64,000 nucleotides of DNA from the NCBI RefSeq assembly GCF_022808615.1, contig NZ_JAKZKS010000001.1:372001-436000 (forward strand), written 5' to 3'. The notes beneath the pieces are model-generated. The model was not told the DNA's origin and made no database searches. It saw only the letters and a list, made by a program, of their open reading frames with translations. The DNA is from Bacillus sp. FJAT-47783 (GTDB lineage Bacteria > Bacillota > Bacilli > Bacillales > Aeribacillaceae). Position 1 is the first letter of the stretch. Each line of letters begins with the position of its first letter. Below are positions 47,684-58,033 of the stretch, one piece after another. The position numbers and the translations under genes were made by a program.

Positions 47684-49374
47684 CATTTTACAGTATGCGC
47701 CATTTGTAACAATTCCTTGGCATGCTGCTTCGTTAATTCTGTTACTTCTACTCCCGCAATCATACGACCAATTTCTTTTATTTTTTCTTCTTCGTTTAAC
47801 GGTTTCACATTCGTTTTCGTACGGCCATCCATTGTTTCTTTTGAAATAAATAAATGGGTATCTGCCATTGCGGCTACTTGCGGCAGATGTGTAATACATA
47901 ATACTTGGGAACCTTCTGAAACGCGGTAAATTTTTTCGCCTATCGCTTGAGCAACACGTCCACTTACACCTGTATCAACCTCATCAAAAATAATTGATGT
48001 AATCCCTTGGTGTTTTGAAAAAATGGATTTCATCGCTAACATAATTCGCGAAAGCTCTCCTCCAGATGCAACTTTTGCTAACGGTTTCAACGGTTCACCT
48101 GGGTTTGTTGCTATGTAAAATTCTACTTGATCTATACCTTCTTGTGTAAATTTACTATCTTCTAGCTCTTCCTTTAAAAATTGAACGGCAAAGGTTGTTT
48201 TCGCCATATACAGAGCTTTTAACTCTTCTGTTATGCTTTCTGTTAATTTTTTCGCCGATTTTTTACGAATTTGTGTAACATTTTTCGCCTCTACAAGTAA
48301 ATCTTTTCGAATGGATTGTAATTCTTCACGGATAGTATGTAAATGACTATCGCGATTTGTAATCGTTTCAATTTCCTCTTCGATTTGAGCAGCATAGGAC
48401 AAAATTTCTTCAACCGATTGTCCATATTTCCGTTTTAAATGATTAATTTCATTTAAACGCGCTTCAATCGTATTTAATCGTTCTGGATCAAACTCCAATG
48501 TATCGAGCTCATTTCGTAATTGATACGTCAAATCTTCAATTAAATAATAATGATTTGATAATGTCTCAGAAAGTGTTTGTAACGTTTCATTTAAATCAGA
48601 TACATCATCAAGATGACTCATGGCAAGACCAAGCCAATCTATACCACGTTGTTCACCTTGCAATGCATCATAAGCACTTTGTAATGCGTTGAACACTTTT
48701 TCAAAATTTACTATTTGTTTTCGTTCTTCTTGAAGCTTCACATCTTCATTTGGCTGTAAATGGGCAGACTCGATTTCATTTAATTGGAATTGGATTAGAT
48801 CTAAGCGGTGAGCCATTTCTTGTTCATTTTCCGTTAAGCTTTTTAGTCTACTGTTTAACTCAACAAACCGTTTATATATTTCTTGATATACCTTTTTAGC
48901 TTGTTTGATTTCAACTCCACCATATTCATCAAGTAAGTGCAAGTGCTGATTTTCATCCATTAATTCTTGATTATCATGCTGGCCATGAATATCGACCAAC
49001 AACCTTCCAATTTCTCTTAATACAGCTATCGTTACAAGCTTTCCGTTTACACGGCATACACTTTTTCCATTAGCACCAATATCTCGCCGTAAAATAACCA
49101 TTCCATCTTGAACGTCAATACCAAACTCACTACACTTTTGAATACATGGGTGATCAACACTTTCAAGTAAAAATAACCCTTCAATTTCTGCACGCTTTTC
49201 CCCAAATCGAACAAATTCAGAAGATCCACGACCTCCTGCAAGCAGTGATATCGCATCAATAATAATTGACTTGCCAGCACCTGTTTCACCAGTTAAAACG
49301 GTTAATCCCCGTTCAAAGGAGACCGTTAACGATTCAATAATAGCGAAATTTCTAATCGATAATTCAGCTAACAT
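47680..49374 (-). CDS. recN: DNA repair protein RecN
   Basis: SMC-like ATPase that gathers at double-strand breaks early in recombinational repair. Start ATG 49374 lies eight bases after GAGAGG and yields 564 residues (MLAELSIRNFAIIE). Walker A is GETGAGKS at 29-36, the N-terminal head is followed by two coiled-coil arms (about 150-370), and the C-terminal head carries the ABC signature ASGGELSR and Walker B SIIFDEVDTGVSG. Overlapping in-frame ATGs upstream cover the ribosome site. It follows ahrC after 24 bases, the common bacillar arrangement. Confidence 0.95.
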   Translation of the reverse strand: MLAELSIRNFAIIESLTVSFERGLTVLTGETGAGKSIIIDAISLLAGGRGSSEFVRFGEKRAEIEGLFLLESVDHPCIQKCSEFGIDVQDGMVILRRDIGANGKSVCRVNGKLVTIAVLREIGRLLVDIHGQHDNQELMDENQHLHLLDEYGGVEIKQAKKVYQEIYKRFVELNSRLKSLTENEQEMAHRLDLIQFQLNEIESAHLQPNEDVKLQEERKQIVNFEKVFNALQSAYDALQGEQRGIDWLGLAMSHLDDVSDLNETLQTLSETLSNHYYLIEDLTYQLRNELDTLEFDPERLNTIEARLNEINHLKRKYGQSVEEILSYAAQIEEEIETITNRDSHLHTIREELQSIRKDLLVEAKNVTQIRKKSAKKLTESITEELKALYMAKTTFAVQFLKEELEDSKFTQEGIDQVEFYIATNPGEPLKPLAKVASGGELSRIMLAMKSIFSKHQGITSIIFDEVDTGVSGRVAQAIGEKIYRVSEGSQVLCITHLPQVAAMADTHLFISKETMDGRTKTNVKPLNEEEKIKEIGRMIAGVEVTELTKQHAKELLQMAHTVKC

Positions 49375-49398
49375 ATTCATCACCTCTCCCACTTGGGA

Positions 49399-49848
49399 TT
49401 AAAGCATGTCCAAAAATCGATTTGTTAGCATTTCTGTATCTTCTGATGTACGACAAATGATTAAAATAGTATCATCACCACAAATCGTTCCTAAAATTTC
49501 TTCCCAATCGAGATTATCGACTAAAGCCCCGATTGCATGAGCATTTCCAGGCATCGTTTTCATCACTAATAAATGCCCGGCTGAATCTATTTTGACAAAG
49601 GCATCCATTAATAAACGCTTTAATTTTTGTAATGGATTAAAACGTTGATCTGCCGGTAGACTATACTTATACCGTCCATCTGGCATTGGAACCTTCACTA
49701 AATGCAATTCTTTAATATCCCGTGAAACCGTTGCTTGTGTAACGTTAAATCCTGAATTCTTTAACATATCCACAAGTTCATCCTGTGTTTCAATTTCAAA
49801 GTTTGTAATGAGTTCCCGAATCATTATATGTCTTTGTCCTTTATTCAT
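49399..49848 (-). CDS. argR: Arginine repressor/activator (AhrC/ArgR)
   Basis: Hexameric arginine-responsive regulator that represses biosynthesis and activates catabolism of arginine. Start ATG 49848 follows GAGAGGTG and gives 149 residues ([14 protein letters not shown]), the AhrC length. The N-terminal winged helix has [19 protein letters not shown]. The C-terminal arginine-binding oligomerisation domain has the [14 protein letters not shown] segment. The arginine-type importer artPQR in this window is a plausible target. Confidence 0.95.
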   Translation of the reverse strand: MNKGQRHIMIRELITNFEIETQDELVDMLKNSGFNVTQATVSRDIKELHLVKVPMPDGRYKYSLPADQRFNPLQKLKRLLMDAFVKIDSAGHLLVMKTMPGNAHAIGALVDNLDWEEILGTICGDDTILIICRTSEDTEMLTNRFLDML

Positions 49849-49930
49849 TACGGCACCTCTCAAACTTCATTTATTTACTTTTTATGTTATACAAAAAAGG
49901 GTGAAAAGTACATACATCCTACACATAATA

Positions 49931-49956
49931 AACAGGAATAGCAAGGCTATCCCTGT
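49931..49956. terminator. Hairpin between tlyA and argR
   Basis: AACAGGAATA / TATCCCTGTT stem (one G-U pair). The longer T-run lies on the plus strand, so its role for the minus-strand genes is uncertain. Confidence 0.5.
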
Positions 49957-49963
49957 TCGTTTT

Positions 49964-50794
49964 TTATTTTCTATGTTGTTTTAATTGTTCATGTGCTGAC
50001 GCCACAATTTCTTGTACCGTCTGCTCGATGTTTAAATTTCCGCTATCTTTCTCACCTTCAAAATGGAGATGAAGTAAAAATTCAATATTACCATCTCCCC
50101 CCGTAATCGGGGAATGTGTTAAATGTTCACAATTGAATCCTTCGTTTATAGCAAATGTAACCATATCGGTCAAAACTTGCTCATGAACGTTTCTATCACG
50201 AACAATTCCTTTTTTACCAACATTTTCTTTCCCTGCTTCAAACTGTGGTTTAACAAGTGCAACAATGTGGCTATTTGGAACAAGGATTGATTTTAACACT
50301 GGTAAAATAAGCCGTAAAGAGATAAAGGATACGTCAATTGTCGCGAATTCAGGCATTCCATATAAGAAGTCAGCACTTGTCACATAACGGAAGTTCGTTC
50401 TTTCCATGACAACGACACGATCATCTTGACGAAGCTTCCAAGCAAGTTGGTTATAGCCTACGTCAATTGCATACGACATTTTCGCTCCATTTTGCAAAGC
50501 ACAATCCGTAAATCCACCTGTTGAAGAGCCAATATCAACAATAATTTTATCTTGAAGTTGTAAATGAAATTCTTTTATGGCTTTTTCAAGCTTTAATCCT
50601 CCGCGGCTAACATATGGGAGAACATTCCCTTTCACCGTTAAGGGGATTTCTTTATCCACTTTCTCTCCAGGCTTTTCCAATCTTTCTTCATTACTATATA
50701 CTAACCCTGCCATAATGGATCGCTTCGCTTTTTCTCTCGTTTCCACTAGTCCTCTTTCCACAAGTAAAACATCTAAACGTTCTTTTTTACCCAT
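49964..50794 (-). CDS. tlyA: TlyA-family rRNA methyltransferase (YqxC)
   Basis: S4-domain RNA methyltransferase, in mycobacteria a 2'-O-methylase of both rRNAs. The 276-residue protein has an S4 RNA-binding domain at residues about 5-65 ([20 protein letters not shown]) and an FtsJ-like domain with the SAM motif [15 protein letters not shown] and the KPQFEAG segment. It overlaps the dxs 3' end by 8 bases (ATGGGTAA), so it is coupled to the isoprenoid gene, a conserved but functionally odd arrangement. Confidence 0.9.
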   Translation of the reverse strand: MGKKERLDVLLVERGLVETREKAKRSIMAGLVYSNEERLEKPGEKVDKEIPLTVKGNVLPYVSRGGLKLEKAIKEFHLQLQDKIIVDIGSSTGGFTDCALQNGAKMSYAIDVGYNQLAWKLRQDDRVVVMERTNFRYVTSADFLYGMPEFATIDVSFISLRLILPVLKSILVPNSHIVALVKPQFEAGKENVGKKGIVRDRNVHEQVLTDMVTFAINEGFNCEHLTHSPITGGDGNIEFLLHLHFEGEKDSGNLNIEQTVQEIVASAHEQLKQHRK

Positions 50795-52697
50795 AATTTA
50801 TTCCTTTTTCTACAGTTGGTGTTAATTTCAGAATCTGCTTGACAATCGATTCTTTCGTTAAAGAAACTTCTTCGAGCAATTTCGATACACTACCGTGTTC
50901 AATAAAGGCATCCGGAATTCCCATGCGGTTTACTTTTACATCGTGGTAGCCATTGTCTGCTGCAAATTCTAGTACAGCACTTCCGAAACCACCTTGAAGA
51001 ATCCCTTCTTCAACCGTTAATACAGGCATTTTTAGTGAGAATATTTCGTGAAGCATTTTCTCATCTAACGGCTTGATGAAGCGTGCATTGATGACTTTTG
51101 CAGAAATTCCCTTTTGTTCTAAATCAACACTTGCATCCATTGCTATTTCAATCGTTGTCCCAAAGGTTAAAATACAGACATCTGTTCCATCTTTTAACAC
51201 TTCCCAAGTACCGATAGGAATTTCCTTTAATTGTTTATCAAGTGGAACCCCAAGACCTGTTCCACGTGGATAACGGACAGCAATCGGTCCATCATCATAT
51301 TTTAACGCTGTATAAACCATATGTTGCCCTTCGTTTTCGTCTTTCGGCATCATTATGACAATGTTAGGAACATGTCTTAAAAATGCGATGTCAAATACAC
51401 CGTGGTGCGTATCTCCATCGGCTCCTACCAACCCTGCACGGTCAATTCCAAAAAAGACATTTAAATTTTGTCGGCAAACATCATGTACAACTTGATCGTA
51501 TCCGCGTTGTAGGAAAGTAGAATAAATCGCTAAAAATGGCTTCATCTTCATTTGAGCTAGACCAGCTGCAAGTGTAACCGCATGTTGCTCAGCAATTCCG
51601 ACGTCATACATACGATCTGGAAACTCTTCTCTAAATCCTTCTAACTTAGAGCCAACTGGCATGGCAGGTGTTATCGCAACGATCCGCTTATCTTCTCGCG
51701 CCATTTTTCGTACGGTTTCACTTACTAAACCGCTCCAAGAAGGAGGTGCATTTTTTGGCTTAATAAGGTCTCCTGTTTCGATTTTATACGGGCCCGTACC
51801 GTGCCACGTTCCAGTTGTATCTGATTCTGCTGGGAGATAGCCTTTTCCTTTTTTCGTTAAGACATGAAGAAGAACAGGACCTTTCGTCTTCTTTGCGTAT
51901 CGTAAATTCTCAAATAAATCGTCAAAATTATGTCCATCAACAGGGCCTAAATACGTAAATCCGAGATCTTCAAAGAACATACCGGAGACGAAAAAGTATT
52001 TTAAACTATCTTTTACACGTTCAGCAGTTGAAGCAAGCTTCCCGCCTACAGCAGGCACTTTTTTTAATAAATATTCCAATTCATCTTTTACCCAATGATA
52101 TTTTCCGGCTGTCCGTAATCTTCCTAATACGTTATGGAGCGCACCGACATTTGGGGCAATGGACATTTCATTGTCATTTAATATAACAATAATATCCTTT
52201 TGTTCATGTCCAATATGGTTTAACGCTTCTAATGCCATTCCACCCGTTAAAGCTCCATCACCAATGATCGGTACAATATGTTCATTTGTTCCTTTTATAT
52301 CACGTGCGATTACCATGCCCATTGCAGCAGATAATGACGTTGAACTATGACCTGTTTCCCACACATCATGTTCACTTTCTGAACGTTTCGGAAAACCAGA
52401 TAATCCACGATATTGTCTCAGCGTATCGAATTGATTGGCACGACCGGTTAATATTTTATGAACATAAGATTGGTGTCCGACATCCCAAATAAATTTATCT
52501 TTCGGGCTGTTAAACTCTTTATGTAAAGCAAGTGTTAGTTCTACGACACCAAGGTTTGGACCAATATGTCCACCCGTTATCGATAATTTTTCTATTAAAA
52601 ATTTGCGAATGTCACCACTTAATTTTTCCAACTCTTGATTCGATAGTTGCTTTAAAAATTTCGGATTTTGTATTGCTAATAGATCCAAAAGGACCAC
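50787..52697 (-). CDS. dxs: 1-deoxy-D-xylulose-5-phosphate synthase
   Basis: First enzyme of the MEP isoprenoid pathway, condensing pyruvate and glyceraldehyde-3-phosphate with thiamine diphosphate. The frame from 52697 gives 636 residues. GTG 52697 directly abuts the oapA stop (TGAGTG). TTG 52688 would give [12 protein letters not shown], closer to the usual N-terminus. Neither has a strong ribosome site, suggesting translational coupling to oapA. ThDP motif GDGALTGG...[12 protein letters not shown], catalytic Glu in [14 protein letters not shown], and [18 protein letters not shown] are all present. Confidence 0.96.
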   Translation of the reverse strand: MVLLDLLAIQNPKFLKQLSNQELEKLSGDIRKFLIEKLSITGGHIGPNLGVVELTLALHKEFNSPKDKFIWDVGHQSYVHKILTGRANQFDTLRQYRGLSGFPKRSESEHDVWETGHSSTSLSAAMGMVIARDIKGTNEHIVPIIGDGALTGGMALEALNHIGHEQKDIIVILNDNEMSIAPNVGALHNVLGRLRTAGKYHWVKDELEYLLKKVPAVGGKLASTAERVKDSLKYFFVSGMFFEDLGFTYLGPVDGHNFDDLFENLRYAKKTKGPVLLHVLTKKGKGYLPAESDTTGTWHGTGPYKIETGDLIKPKNAPPSWSGLVSETVRKMAREDKRIVAITPAMPVGSKLEGFREEFPDRMYDVGIAEQHAVTLAAGLAQMKMKPFLAIYSTFLQRGYDQVVHDVCRQNLNVFFGIDRAGLVGADGDTHHGVFDIAFLRHVPNIVIMMPKDENEGQHMVYTALKYDDGPIAVRYPRGTGLGVPLDKQLKEIPIGTWEVLKDGTDVCILTFGTTIEIAMDASVDLEQKGISAKVINARFIKPLDEKMLHEIFSLKMPVLTVEEGILQGGFGSAVLEFAADNGYHDVKVNRMGIPDAFIEHGSVSKLLEEVSLTKESIVKQILKLTPTVEKGINYG

Positions 52698-53312
52698 TCA
52701 CTTTCGATTCTGGTTTCGATTTTTTCTATTTTTCCCTTTATTTTCTTTAATCAATACAATATTAAACCGTTTTTCTAAAAAATAAAATAGTTTCCCGACT
52801 TGAAATATTATATCTGTCGAATATTGGATTGCAAAGGTTTTTCCGAACGCTTTTCCGCCAACCGTTAATGCGGCAACAACACTTGTAAAGATCACAGATA
52901 TAACAAACTCAAAGATTGATCCTTGACGAAAGTTAAAGCTTAACGCTAATTGCACAATAACAATAGCTGATGCTGTACCACTTATGATACCTGAAATATC
53001 ACCGATCACATCATTACAGAAATTCGAGAATCGATCTGCATTTCGTATAATAACAATGGAATGTTTCGCACCTTCAATCTTCTTGGAAGCCATTGCATGA
53101 AAAGGTACTTCATTGGCAGCTGTTGCGGCAATACCTAACATATCAAAAAAGATTCCAATTAAAACGATGACAAACACAATCAGCATGCCAATTCCCCACC
53201 CGACACCACCGAGTGTAGCATTTGATATAACTGAAAAAAGAGCCGCTAACACAAACGTGATAACGGCTATACTTAAGCTCCATTTAATTGATTGTCGAAA
53301 TAATTCTCTCAT
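52698..53312 (-). CDS. oapA: OLE-associated membrane protein OapA
   Basis: The 204-residue integral membrane protein is the partner that OLE RNA binds at the cell membrane in B. halodurans. There the complex affects tolerance to cold, short-chain alcohols and magnesium. About four hydrophobic segments (residues 13-32, 37-60, 106-126, 134-152) flank a DVIGD motif at Asp101-Asp105. This corresponds to the conserved DxxxD of OapA, mutated in the known dominant-negative variant. The C-terminal tail is very basic (KENKGKNRKNRNQNRK), suited to RNA contact. It lies immediately downstream of the OLE RNA and upstream of dxs, the described gene order. The ATG has only a distant AGGTGT in front. Confidence 0.9.
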   Translation of the reverse strand: MRELFRQSIKWSLSIAVITFVLAALFSVISNATLGGVGWGIGMLIVFVIVLIGIFFDMLGIAATAANEVPFHAMASKKIEGAKHSIVIIRNADRFSNFCNDVIGDISGIISGTASAIVIVQLALSFNFRQGSIFEFVISVIFTSVVAALTVGGKAFGKTFAIQYSTDIIFQVGKLFYFLEKRFNIVLIKENKGKNRKNRNQNRK

Positions 53313-53394
53313 TTTTTATGTTTACACCTATACCTTTTTTAAATCAGGCTCAATACGAACAAGGCCCGAATGATATTTTGACTATGTATTAAGG

Positions 53395-54001
53395 TTGGGT
53401 GGTCATATATAAAGTAAAAATTACGGCTTAGGTCCAGTAGGTTTTCCCAGCTACGTACCGAGCGTTGCCACTCTGGCGGTTTCCCTTTAAACGTAACTTA
53501 GCACTGTCACCAAATGCTAGACTGGATTGCCACTTAGTCCGTACTATAATCCTTTATATATGTCGGTTCTGCGAACAGTCTAGGAGTTTTCCTCAACAGT
53601 CCTTTTACCAGTTCTTAGCCTCTTTTGCAGAGATGATTTCATATAGCATACAGTAGCCCTTTCATTGGCCATATGAAAAGGTTACTATTTAACCATAATC
53701 CCCTCAAACTCCACTCAAGGCAGGCTACGCTGTCCGCCCTTCATCAGTAAAGGACGTAAACAGGTTCATACCCCATTCCATACCTCACAATGTGGATACG
53801 TAAATGGGCCTCCGCGGAAAGAGGGTCAACGCCCACATGCCTTTGTGGATCGCCCTCTAACCTTAACTCCCAGCATCAACCCAAGGCTGGGCGCCTCAAG
53901 CCAACACAAGGAACTTCATCGATGTGCCCTTTAGCGGATTTTTAGGCCCGCCTTCAGAACTGGGGGACTGACTAGAATACTGCACCACCCAAAACATTCT
54001 A
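53395..54001 (-). ncRNA. ole: OLE RNA (ornate, large, extremophilic RNA)
   Basis: A gene-free 736-base interval between ispA and oapA holds this large structured RNA. Its ends pair over nine bases: TTGGGTGGT (5' side, plus-strand complement at 53984-53992) with ACCACCCAA (3' side, 53395-53403). The core is about 598 nt, the known OLE size. The 5' part continues with the GC-rich CAGTATTCTAGTCAGT... segment and several evident hairpins, e.g. GAGGGCGAT.../...GACCCTC near 53820-53860. No reading frame of note runs through it. Context is the published one: xseA-xseB-ispA-OLE-oapA-dxs. The predicted transcript start is near 54001. B. subtilis lacks this element between the same genes. Confidence 0.92.
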
Positions 54002-54007
54002 CTGATA

Positions 54008-54036
54008 ATTATAGCATAAAGGTCTGACATATTCAA
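54008..54036 (-). promoter_or_regulatory. OLE RNA promoter
   Basis: On the minus strand TTGAAT (54031-54036), exactly 17 bases and TATAAT (54008-54013) with an upstream TGC. It begins 13 bases after the ispA stop, so OLE can be made separately from the ispA transcript. Confidence 0.8.
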
Positions 54037-54048
54037 TCATACCTAAGT

Positions 54049-54933
54049 TTAATGGTCCCTTGATGCAATCATATCGCACAAACTTTTCAGTATTTTTGTA
54101 TTTATGGTTAATGTATGCAATATCTCTTTCGCAGTTGTTATATGTTCTTCAAGCTTTTGTTTGGCACCATTCATCGTTAAAAGAGTTGGATATGTTGTTT
54201 TTTCATTACCCGTATCAGAGCCAACAGGCTTCCCGATCACTTCTTCTTTTCCTTCAATATCTAAAATGTCATCTCGAATTTGAAAAGCGATTCCGATATG
54301 GTAGGAAAAGACACGCCACTTTTCAATATCCTCCTCACTTGCCCCTGCAAGTATAGCGCCCGCTATAATACTAAACCCTAACAATTTAGCCGTTTTATTC
54401 TCATGAATAAATTCAAGCTCTTCTAACGTTAACGCTTTCTTCTCACCCTCTATATCCGCCACTTGTCCGCCAACCATTCCTTCAACTCCGGCTGCCTTAG
54501 TTAATTCAGAAATTAAACGCAAACGTTTTTCAGGCGATATTTCTTCTTGCTCAGCAATAATTCGAAAGCTTTCTGTTAATAAGCCATCGCCAGCTAAAAC
54601 CGCCATTGCTTCACCAAAAACTTTATGGTTTGTCGGTTTTCCTCTTCGCAAATCATCATTATCCATACTAGGTAAATCATCGTGAATGAGCGAATACGTA
54701 TGAATCATTTCAATCGCACACGCTACAAAATATCCGGTTTTTTCTTCTTTGCTATAGGCATTTAAAATAGCTAATAACAAAACAGGCCTTAATCGTTTAC
54801 CACCTGCATTTATGGAATATAGCATGGAATCTTTCAAGTTCTTTGGTGATTGTAACCGTTCTATATATGTCGGTAAAATCGATTCAATAATCGCTTTTCT
54901 CTCTTGTAAAAAAGTCGTCACACTGTCCATCAC
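54049..54933 (-). CDS. ispA: Farnesyl diphosphate synthase (polyprenyl synthetase family)
   Basis: Makes geranyl and farnesyl diphosphate from IPP and DMAPP. The 294-residue protein has the first aspartate-rich motif [10 protein letters not shown], followed by RRGKPTNH, and the second in [24 protein letters not shown] near residue 44 binds diphosphate. The start is GTG 54933, overlapping the xseB stop; an ATG one codon later is equally possible. AGGAGG is about ten bases upstream. Unlike in B. subtilis it is not directly followed by dxs: OLE RNA and oapA stand between. Confidence 0.94.
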   Translation of the reverse strand: MMDSVTTFLQERKAIIESILPTYIERLQSPKNLKDSMLYSINAGGKRLRPVLLLAILNAYSKEEKTGYFVACAIEMIHTYSLIHDDLPSMDNDDLRRGKPTNHKVFGEAMAVLAGDGLLTESFRIIAEQEEISPEKRLRLISELTKAAGVEGMVGGQVADIEGEKKALTLEELEFIHENKTAKLLGFSIIAGAILAGASEEDIEKWRVFSYHIGIAFQIRDDILDIEGKEEVIGKPVGSDTGNEKTTYPTLLTMNGAKQKLEEHITTAKEILHTLTINTKILKSLCDMIASRDH

Positions 54934-55169
54934 GCTTCTTGTTCCTCCTGAATGTCAAACGGCTCCATTTGTCCATTTTCTTTCAAAATATAGTCCATTT
55001 GCTTTTCAGCATTCTCTAATTTTTCATGACATACTCTCGATAATTTCATTCCTTCCTGAAAATAATGAATGGCTTTTTCCAGTGGTACATCTCCTTCTTC
55101 CAGCTTGCCAACAATCTCCTCCAATTGTTCCATCGCTTGCTCAAACGTTAACTCTTTTTCTTCACTCAC
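54930..55169 (-). CDS. xseB: Exodeoxyribonuclease VII small subunit
   Basis: The 79-residue all-helical protein has the XseB pattern [26 protein letters not shown]...[11 protein letters not shown]. It binds along the C-terminal helices of XseA and is needed for single-strand exonuclease activity. It overlaps xseA by 8 bases at its start and ispA by 4 at its end, so all three genes are coupled. Confidence 0.95.
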   Translation of the reverse strand: MSEEKELTFEQAMEQLEEIVGKLEEGDVPLEKAIHYFQEGMKLSRVCHEKLENAEKQMDYILKENGQMEPFDIQEEQEA

Positions 55170-56517
55170 TTACAGGTTCCTCCTTTATACGAATAACTTC
55201 ACATTGTAATTTCCCATCTTGCATTTTAACTTCAATAACATCCTCTAAATTAACATTTTGAACACTTTTCATAAGCTCATTTTCTTTATAGACGAGACTA
55301 TATCCTCTTTCCATCACTTTCAGAGGACTTAGCGCATTTAATTTTGAAAGCTCCGTCTGAAATGCTGCCTGTTTTTGACGTAATAATAGTTCGATTTCTC
55401 TTGTCAGTTTTCGATGAAGCGTTTCACGCTGCTCTTTTAAGCGATTTATCCTATCTTTCGGGTGAAGTCCTATCATCCGTTGATCAACCATTTGTAATTG
55501 ATCCATTTTAGTTTTCAAGTAACGGTTTGCTTCCCGATGAAAGCGTTCCAACGTCAAATCTAATTGTTGTTCTTTTTGCTGATACAATTGTTTCGGATAT
55601 TTAAAGGCGTAAGATTTTTGTAGCCTTTTCAAACGTTCCTTTTCAAGCTTAATCCGCTCTTTAAAATTCCGATGCAAACGTACTTTACGTTCGGTTATTC
55701 GATCGATTAAATCTTTGTAGTTTGGAACCGCTAACTCTGCTGCAGCTGTTGGAGTTGGTGCACGCAAATCAGCCACAAAGTCAGCAATCGTGTAATCTGT
55801 TTCATGCCCGACAGCAGAAATAATTGGTATTCTCGATTTAAACATTTGCCTTGCTACAATCTCCTCATTAAAAGCCCACAGCTCTTCAATAGATCCTCCG
55901 CCTCGACCTACGATTAAAACATCTATTCCTCTTATTTCATTCGCTCTTTCAATTTGTTTTGCAATCGAATTACTTGCTTCAACTCCTTGAACGAGAGCTG
56001 GAAGCAATACAACTTTACAAATCGGGTATCTTCTTTTGATCGTGGATAAAATATCTCTTATTGCTGCACCAGTAGGAGATGTAATAACACCGACTGTTTC
56101 AGGATAAGCGGGTATTTTCTTTTTATGTTTCGAGTCGAATATCCCTTCTCCATCAAGCTTTCTCTTTAACTCCTCATAAGCTAAATACAGACTACCAATG
56201 CCATCTGGTTGCATTTCCTTTGCATAAATTTGATACGTTCCGCTCGGCTCATAGACGGAAATTTCTCCTCTTATGAGAACTTTCATCCCATCCTCAGGAC
56301 GGAATTTTAAATGACGGATTTGACTTGCAAACATAACCGCTTGGATACGAGCACCTTTGTCCTTTAATGTAAAATACACATGGCCTCTACTATGTATTTT
56401 GACATTAGACAACTCTCCCTTAACCCAAATATCTTGCAAATGAGGATCGACATTAAATTTTCGTTTTATGTATTTCGTTAAAGCCGTTACAGTGACATAC
56501 TTCAATTCTGTCATCAT
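55162..56517 (-). CDS. xseA: Exodeoxyribonuclease VII large subunit
   Basis: Single-strand DNA exonuclease. The 451-residue protein (or 450, as two ATGs follow AAAGGAG) has an N-terminal OB-fold (VWVKGELSN-like [21 protein letters not shown]). The catalytic domain shows [32 protein letters not shown] and [23 protein letters not shown]. The C-terminus is a long coiled coil rich in Arg, Lys and Gln (residues about 270-390) where XseB attaches. Confidence 0.95.
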   Translation of the reverse strand: MMTELKYVTVTALTKYIKRKFNVDPHLQDIWVKGELSNVKIHSRGHVYFTLKDKGARIQAVMFASQIRHLKFRPEDGMKVLIRGEISVYEPSGTYQIYAKEMQPDGIGSLYLAYEELKRKLDGEGIFDSKHKKKIPAYPETVGVITSPTGAAIRDILSTIKRRYPICKVVLLPALVQGVEASNSIAKQIERANEIRGIDVLIVGRGGGSIEELWAFNEEIVARQMFKSRIPIISAVGHETDYTIADFVADLRAPTPTAAAELAVPNYKDLIDRITERKVRLHRNFKERIKLEKERLKRLQKSYAFKYPKQLYQQKEQQLDLTLERFHREANRYLKTKMDQLQMVDQRMIGLHPKDRINRLKEQRETLHRKLTREIELLLRQKQAAFQTELSKLNALSPLKVMERGYSLVYKENELMKSVQNVNLEDVIEVKMQDGKLQCEVIRIKEEPVSE

Positions 56518-56598
56518 GAAAAACTCCTTTGTAAGCGAAACTTTCGAAACAAGAATGAACTACGCTTCAATGAAAAATTGGCCACCGCCTGTAAAATA

Positions 56599-56627
56599 AG
56601 CTATCAGCAGATGCACTACTGATAGCT
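56599..56627 (-). terminator. Hairpin between folD and xseA
   Basis: AGCTATCAG / CTGATAGCT perfect 9-bp stem followed by TTATTTTA on the minus strand. Possible partial terminator. Confidence 0.5.
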
Positions 56628-56634
56628 CATGATG

Positions 56635-57486
56635 TTATGAAAGGCGTTTTTTCGCGGACATAACCGTGTTATAAACAAGCATTGTAATCGTCATTGGTCC
56701 CACTCCACCAGGTACAGGAGTAATAGCACTTGCTTTACTCTTTGCATGTTCAAAGTCAACATCTCCGGCTAGCTTCCCGTTTTCAAGACGATTGACTCCA
56801 ACATCAATAACAGCGGCCCCTTCTTTAATATGTTCATTTGTAATCATATTCGCTTTTCCAACTGCAACGATTAATATATCCGCATCGCTTGTATATTTTT
56901 TAATATCGTTCGTTCTTGAATGGCAATACGTAACAGTCGCATGCTCATTTAATAATAATTGTCCGACTGGCTTCCCAACAATGTTACTTCTTCCTACTAC
57001 AACAACATGCTTCCCAGCAATCTCAATATTTGCAGATTTTATCATCTCGACAATCCCTGCTGGCGTACACGGTAAAAAAGTCTCTTGTCCTATCATCATT
57101 TTACCAATATTTATTGGATGGAATCCATCTACATCCTTTTCAGGTGAAATTCGTTCAATTACTGCTTTTTCTTCGATATGATTTGGTAAAGGTAATTGAA
57201 CTAAAATTCCGTCCACTTCTTCATCACAATTGTAACGGTCAATTAATTGTAATAATTCATCTTGAGAAGTATGTTCAGCTAAGTGCTCTAAATGAAACGC
57301 TACTCCCGTCTCTTCCGATGCTTTTTGTTTACCCTTAATATAAGATAATGAAGCTGGGTCATCACCTACTAAAATAATGACAAGCTTTGGCGTAACTCCT
57401 TGTTCCTTTAATTTTTCAACCTCAGCTTTAAGTTGTTGTCGTTTTTCAAAAGCAAGTTCTTTTCCACTAATAATCGTTGCAGTCAT
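56635..57486 (-). CDS. folD: Methylenetetrahydrofolate dehydrogenase / cyclohydrolase
   Basis: Bifunctional one-carbon enzyme interconverting 5,10-methylene- and 10-formyl-tetrahydrofolate. The 283-residue protein has the catalytic lysine at Lys53 in SYIKGKQKA, the QLPLPNHI loop, the NADP-binding VVGRSNIVGKPVGQLLL and the C-terminal TPVPGGVGPMT. It is 19 bases downstream of nusB and likely in the same transcript as xseA-xseB-ispA. Confidence 0.96.
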   Translation of the reverse strand: MTATIISGKELAFEKRQQLKAEVEKLKEQGVTPKLVIILVGDDPASLSYIKGKQKASEETGVAFHLEHLAEHTSQDELLQLIDRYNCDEEVDGILVQLPLPNHIEEKAVIERISPEKDVDGFHPINIGKMMIGQETFLPCTPAGIVEMIKSANIEIAGKHVVVVGRSNIVGKPVGQLLLNEHATVTYCHSRTNDIKKYTSDADILIVAVGKANMITNEHIKEGAAVIDVGVNRLENGKLAGDVDFEHAKSKASAITPVPGGVGPMTITMLVYNTVMSAKKRLS

Positions 57487-57505
57487 CGTCTTCCTCCTAG
57501 TTATG

Positions 57506-57901
57506 CTATTCTTCTAATAAAGCATTTTTAACATTCGAGAGGACACCATTTACAAAGCGACTTGATTTTTCATCACCAAATGTTTTAGCAAGTTCAATGG
57601 CTTCATTAATTGTTACATCGAGAGGAATATCTTGCTCGAATTTCATTTCATAAACAGCCATGCGTAAAATCGTACGGTCAACATTAGCTAGACGCTCTAG
57701 CTTCCATTTCAATAAATGGGGTTTTATCATTTCATCTATAAAATCTAACTTTTCAACCGTACCGTGAACAAGGCGGTTTAAAAACTCATCCTCTTCTTCT
57801 CCTTCAAGCACATGTGAAATCGCTTCACTTGGAGTTGTTTCGGCTAAATCGATTTGAAACAGTGCCTGTAATGCTTTTTCTCTTGCTGTTCTCCGTTTCA
57901 T
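57506..57901 (-). CDS. nusB: Transcription antitermination factor NusB
   Basis: The 131-residue all-helical protein binds boxA RNA with S10 and supports rRNA transcription. It has the typical start [18 protein letters not shown], the central [15 protein letters not shown] and the end [26 protein letters not shown]. Start ATG follows AAAGGAGAAAG. Confidence 0.95.
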   Translation of the reverse strand: MKRRTAREKALQALFQIDLAETTPSEAISHVLEGEEEDEFLNRLVHGTVEKLDFIDEMIKPHLLKWKLERLANVDRTILRMAVYEMKFEQDIPLDVTINEAIELAKTFGDEKSSRFVNGVLSNVKNALLEE

Positions 57902-58033
57902 TTTCTTTCTCCTTTTACTTCTAATATGGTCATTGTCGAATTGTCATAAAAGAATAATATCACAATTGTCGACATGAAGCACACGAAAGTTCACTCTCAC
58001 ACATATTCAGAAAGATTAAAAAATTATGTATTT

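Noticed and set aside
53465-53656. A 63-codon plus-strand frame inside the OLE region
   Set aside because: It lies antisense to the structured RNA, with no ribosome site and no family resemblance.
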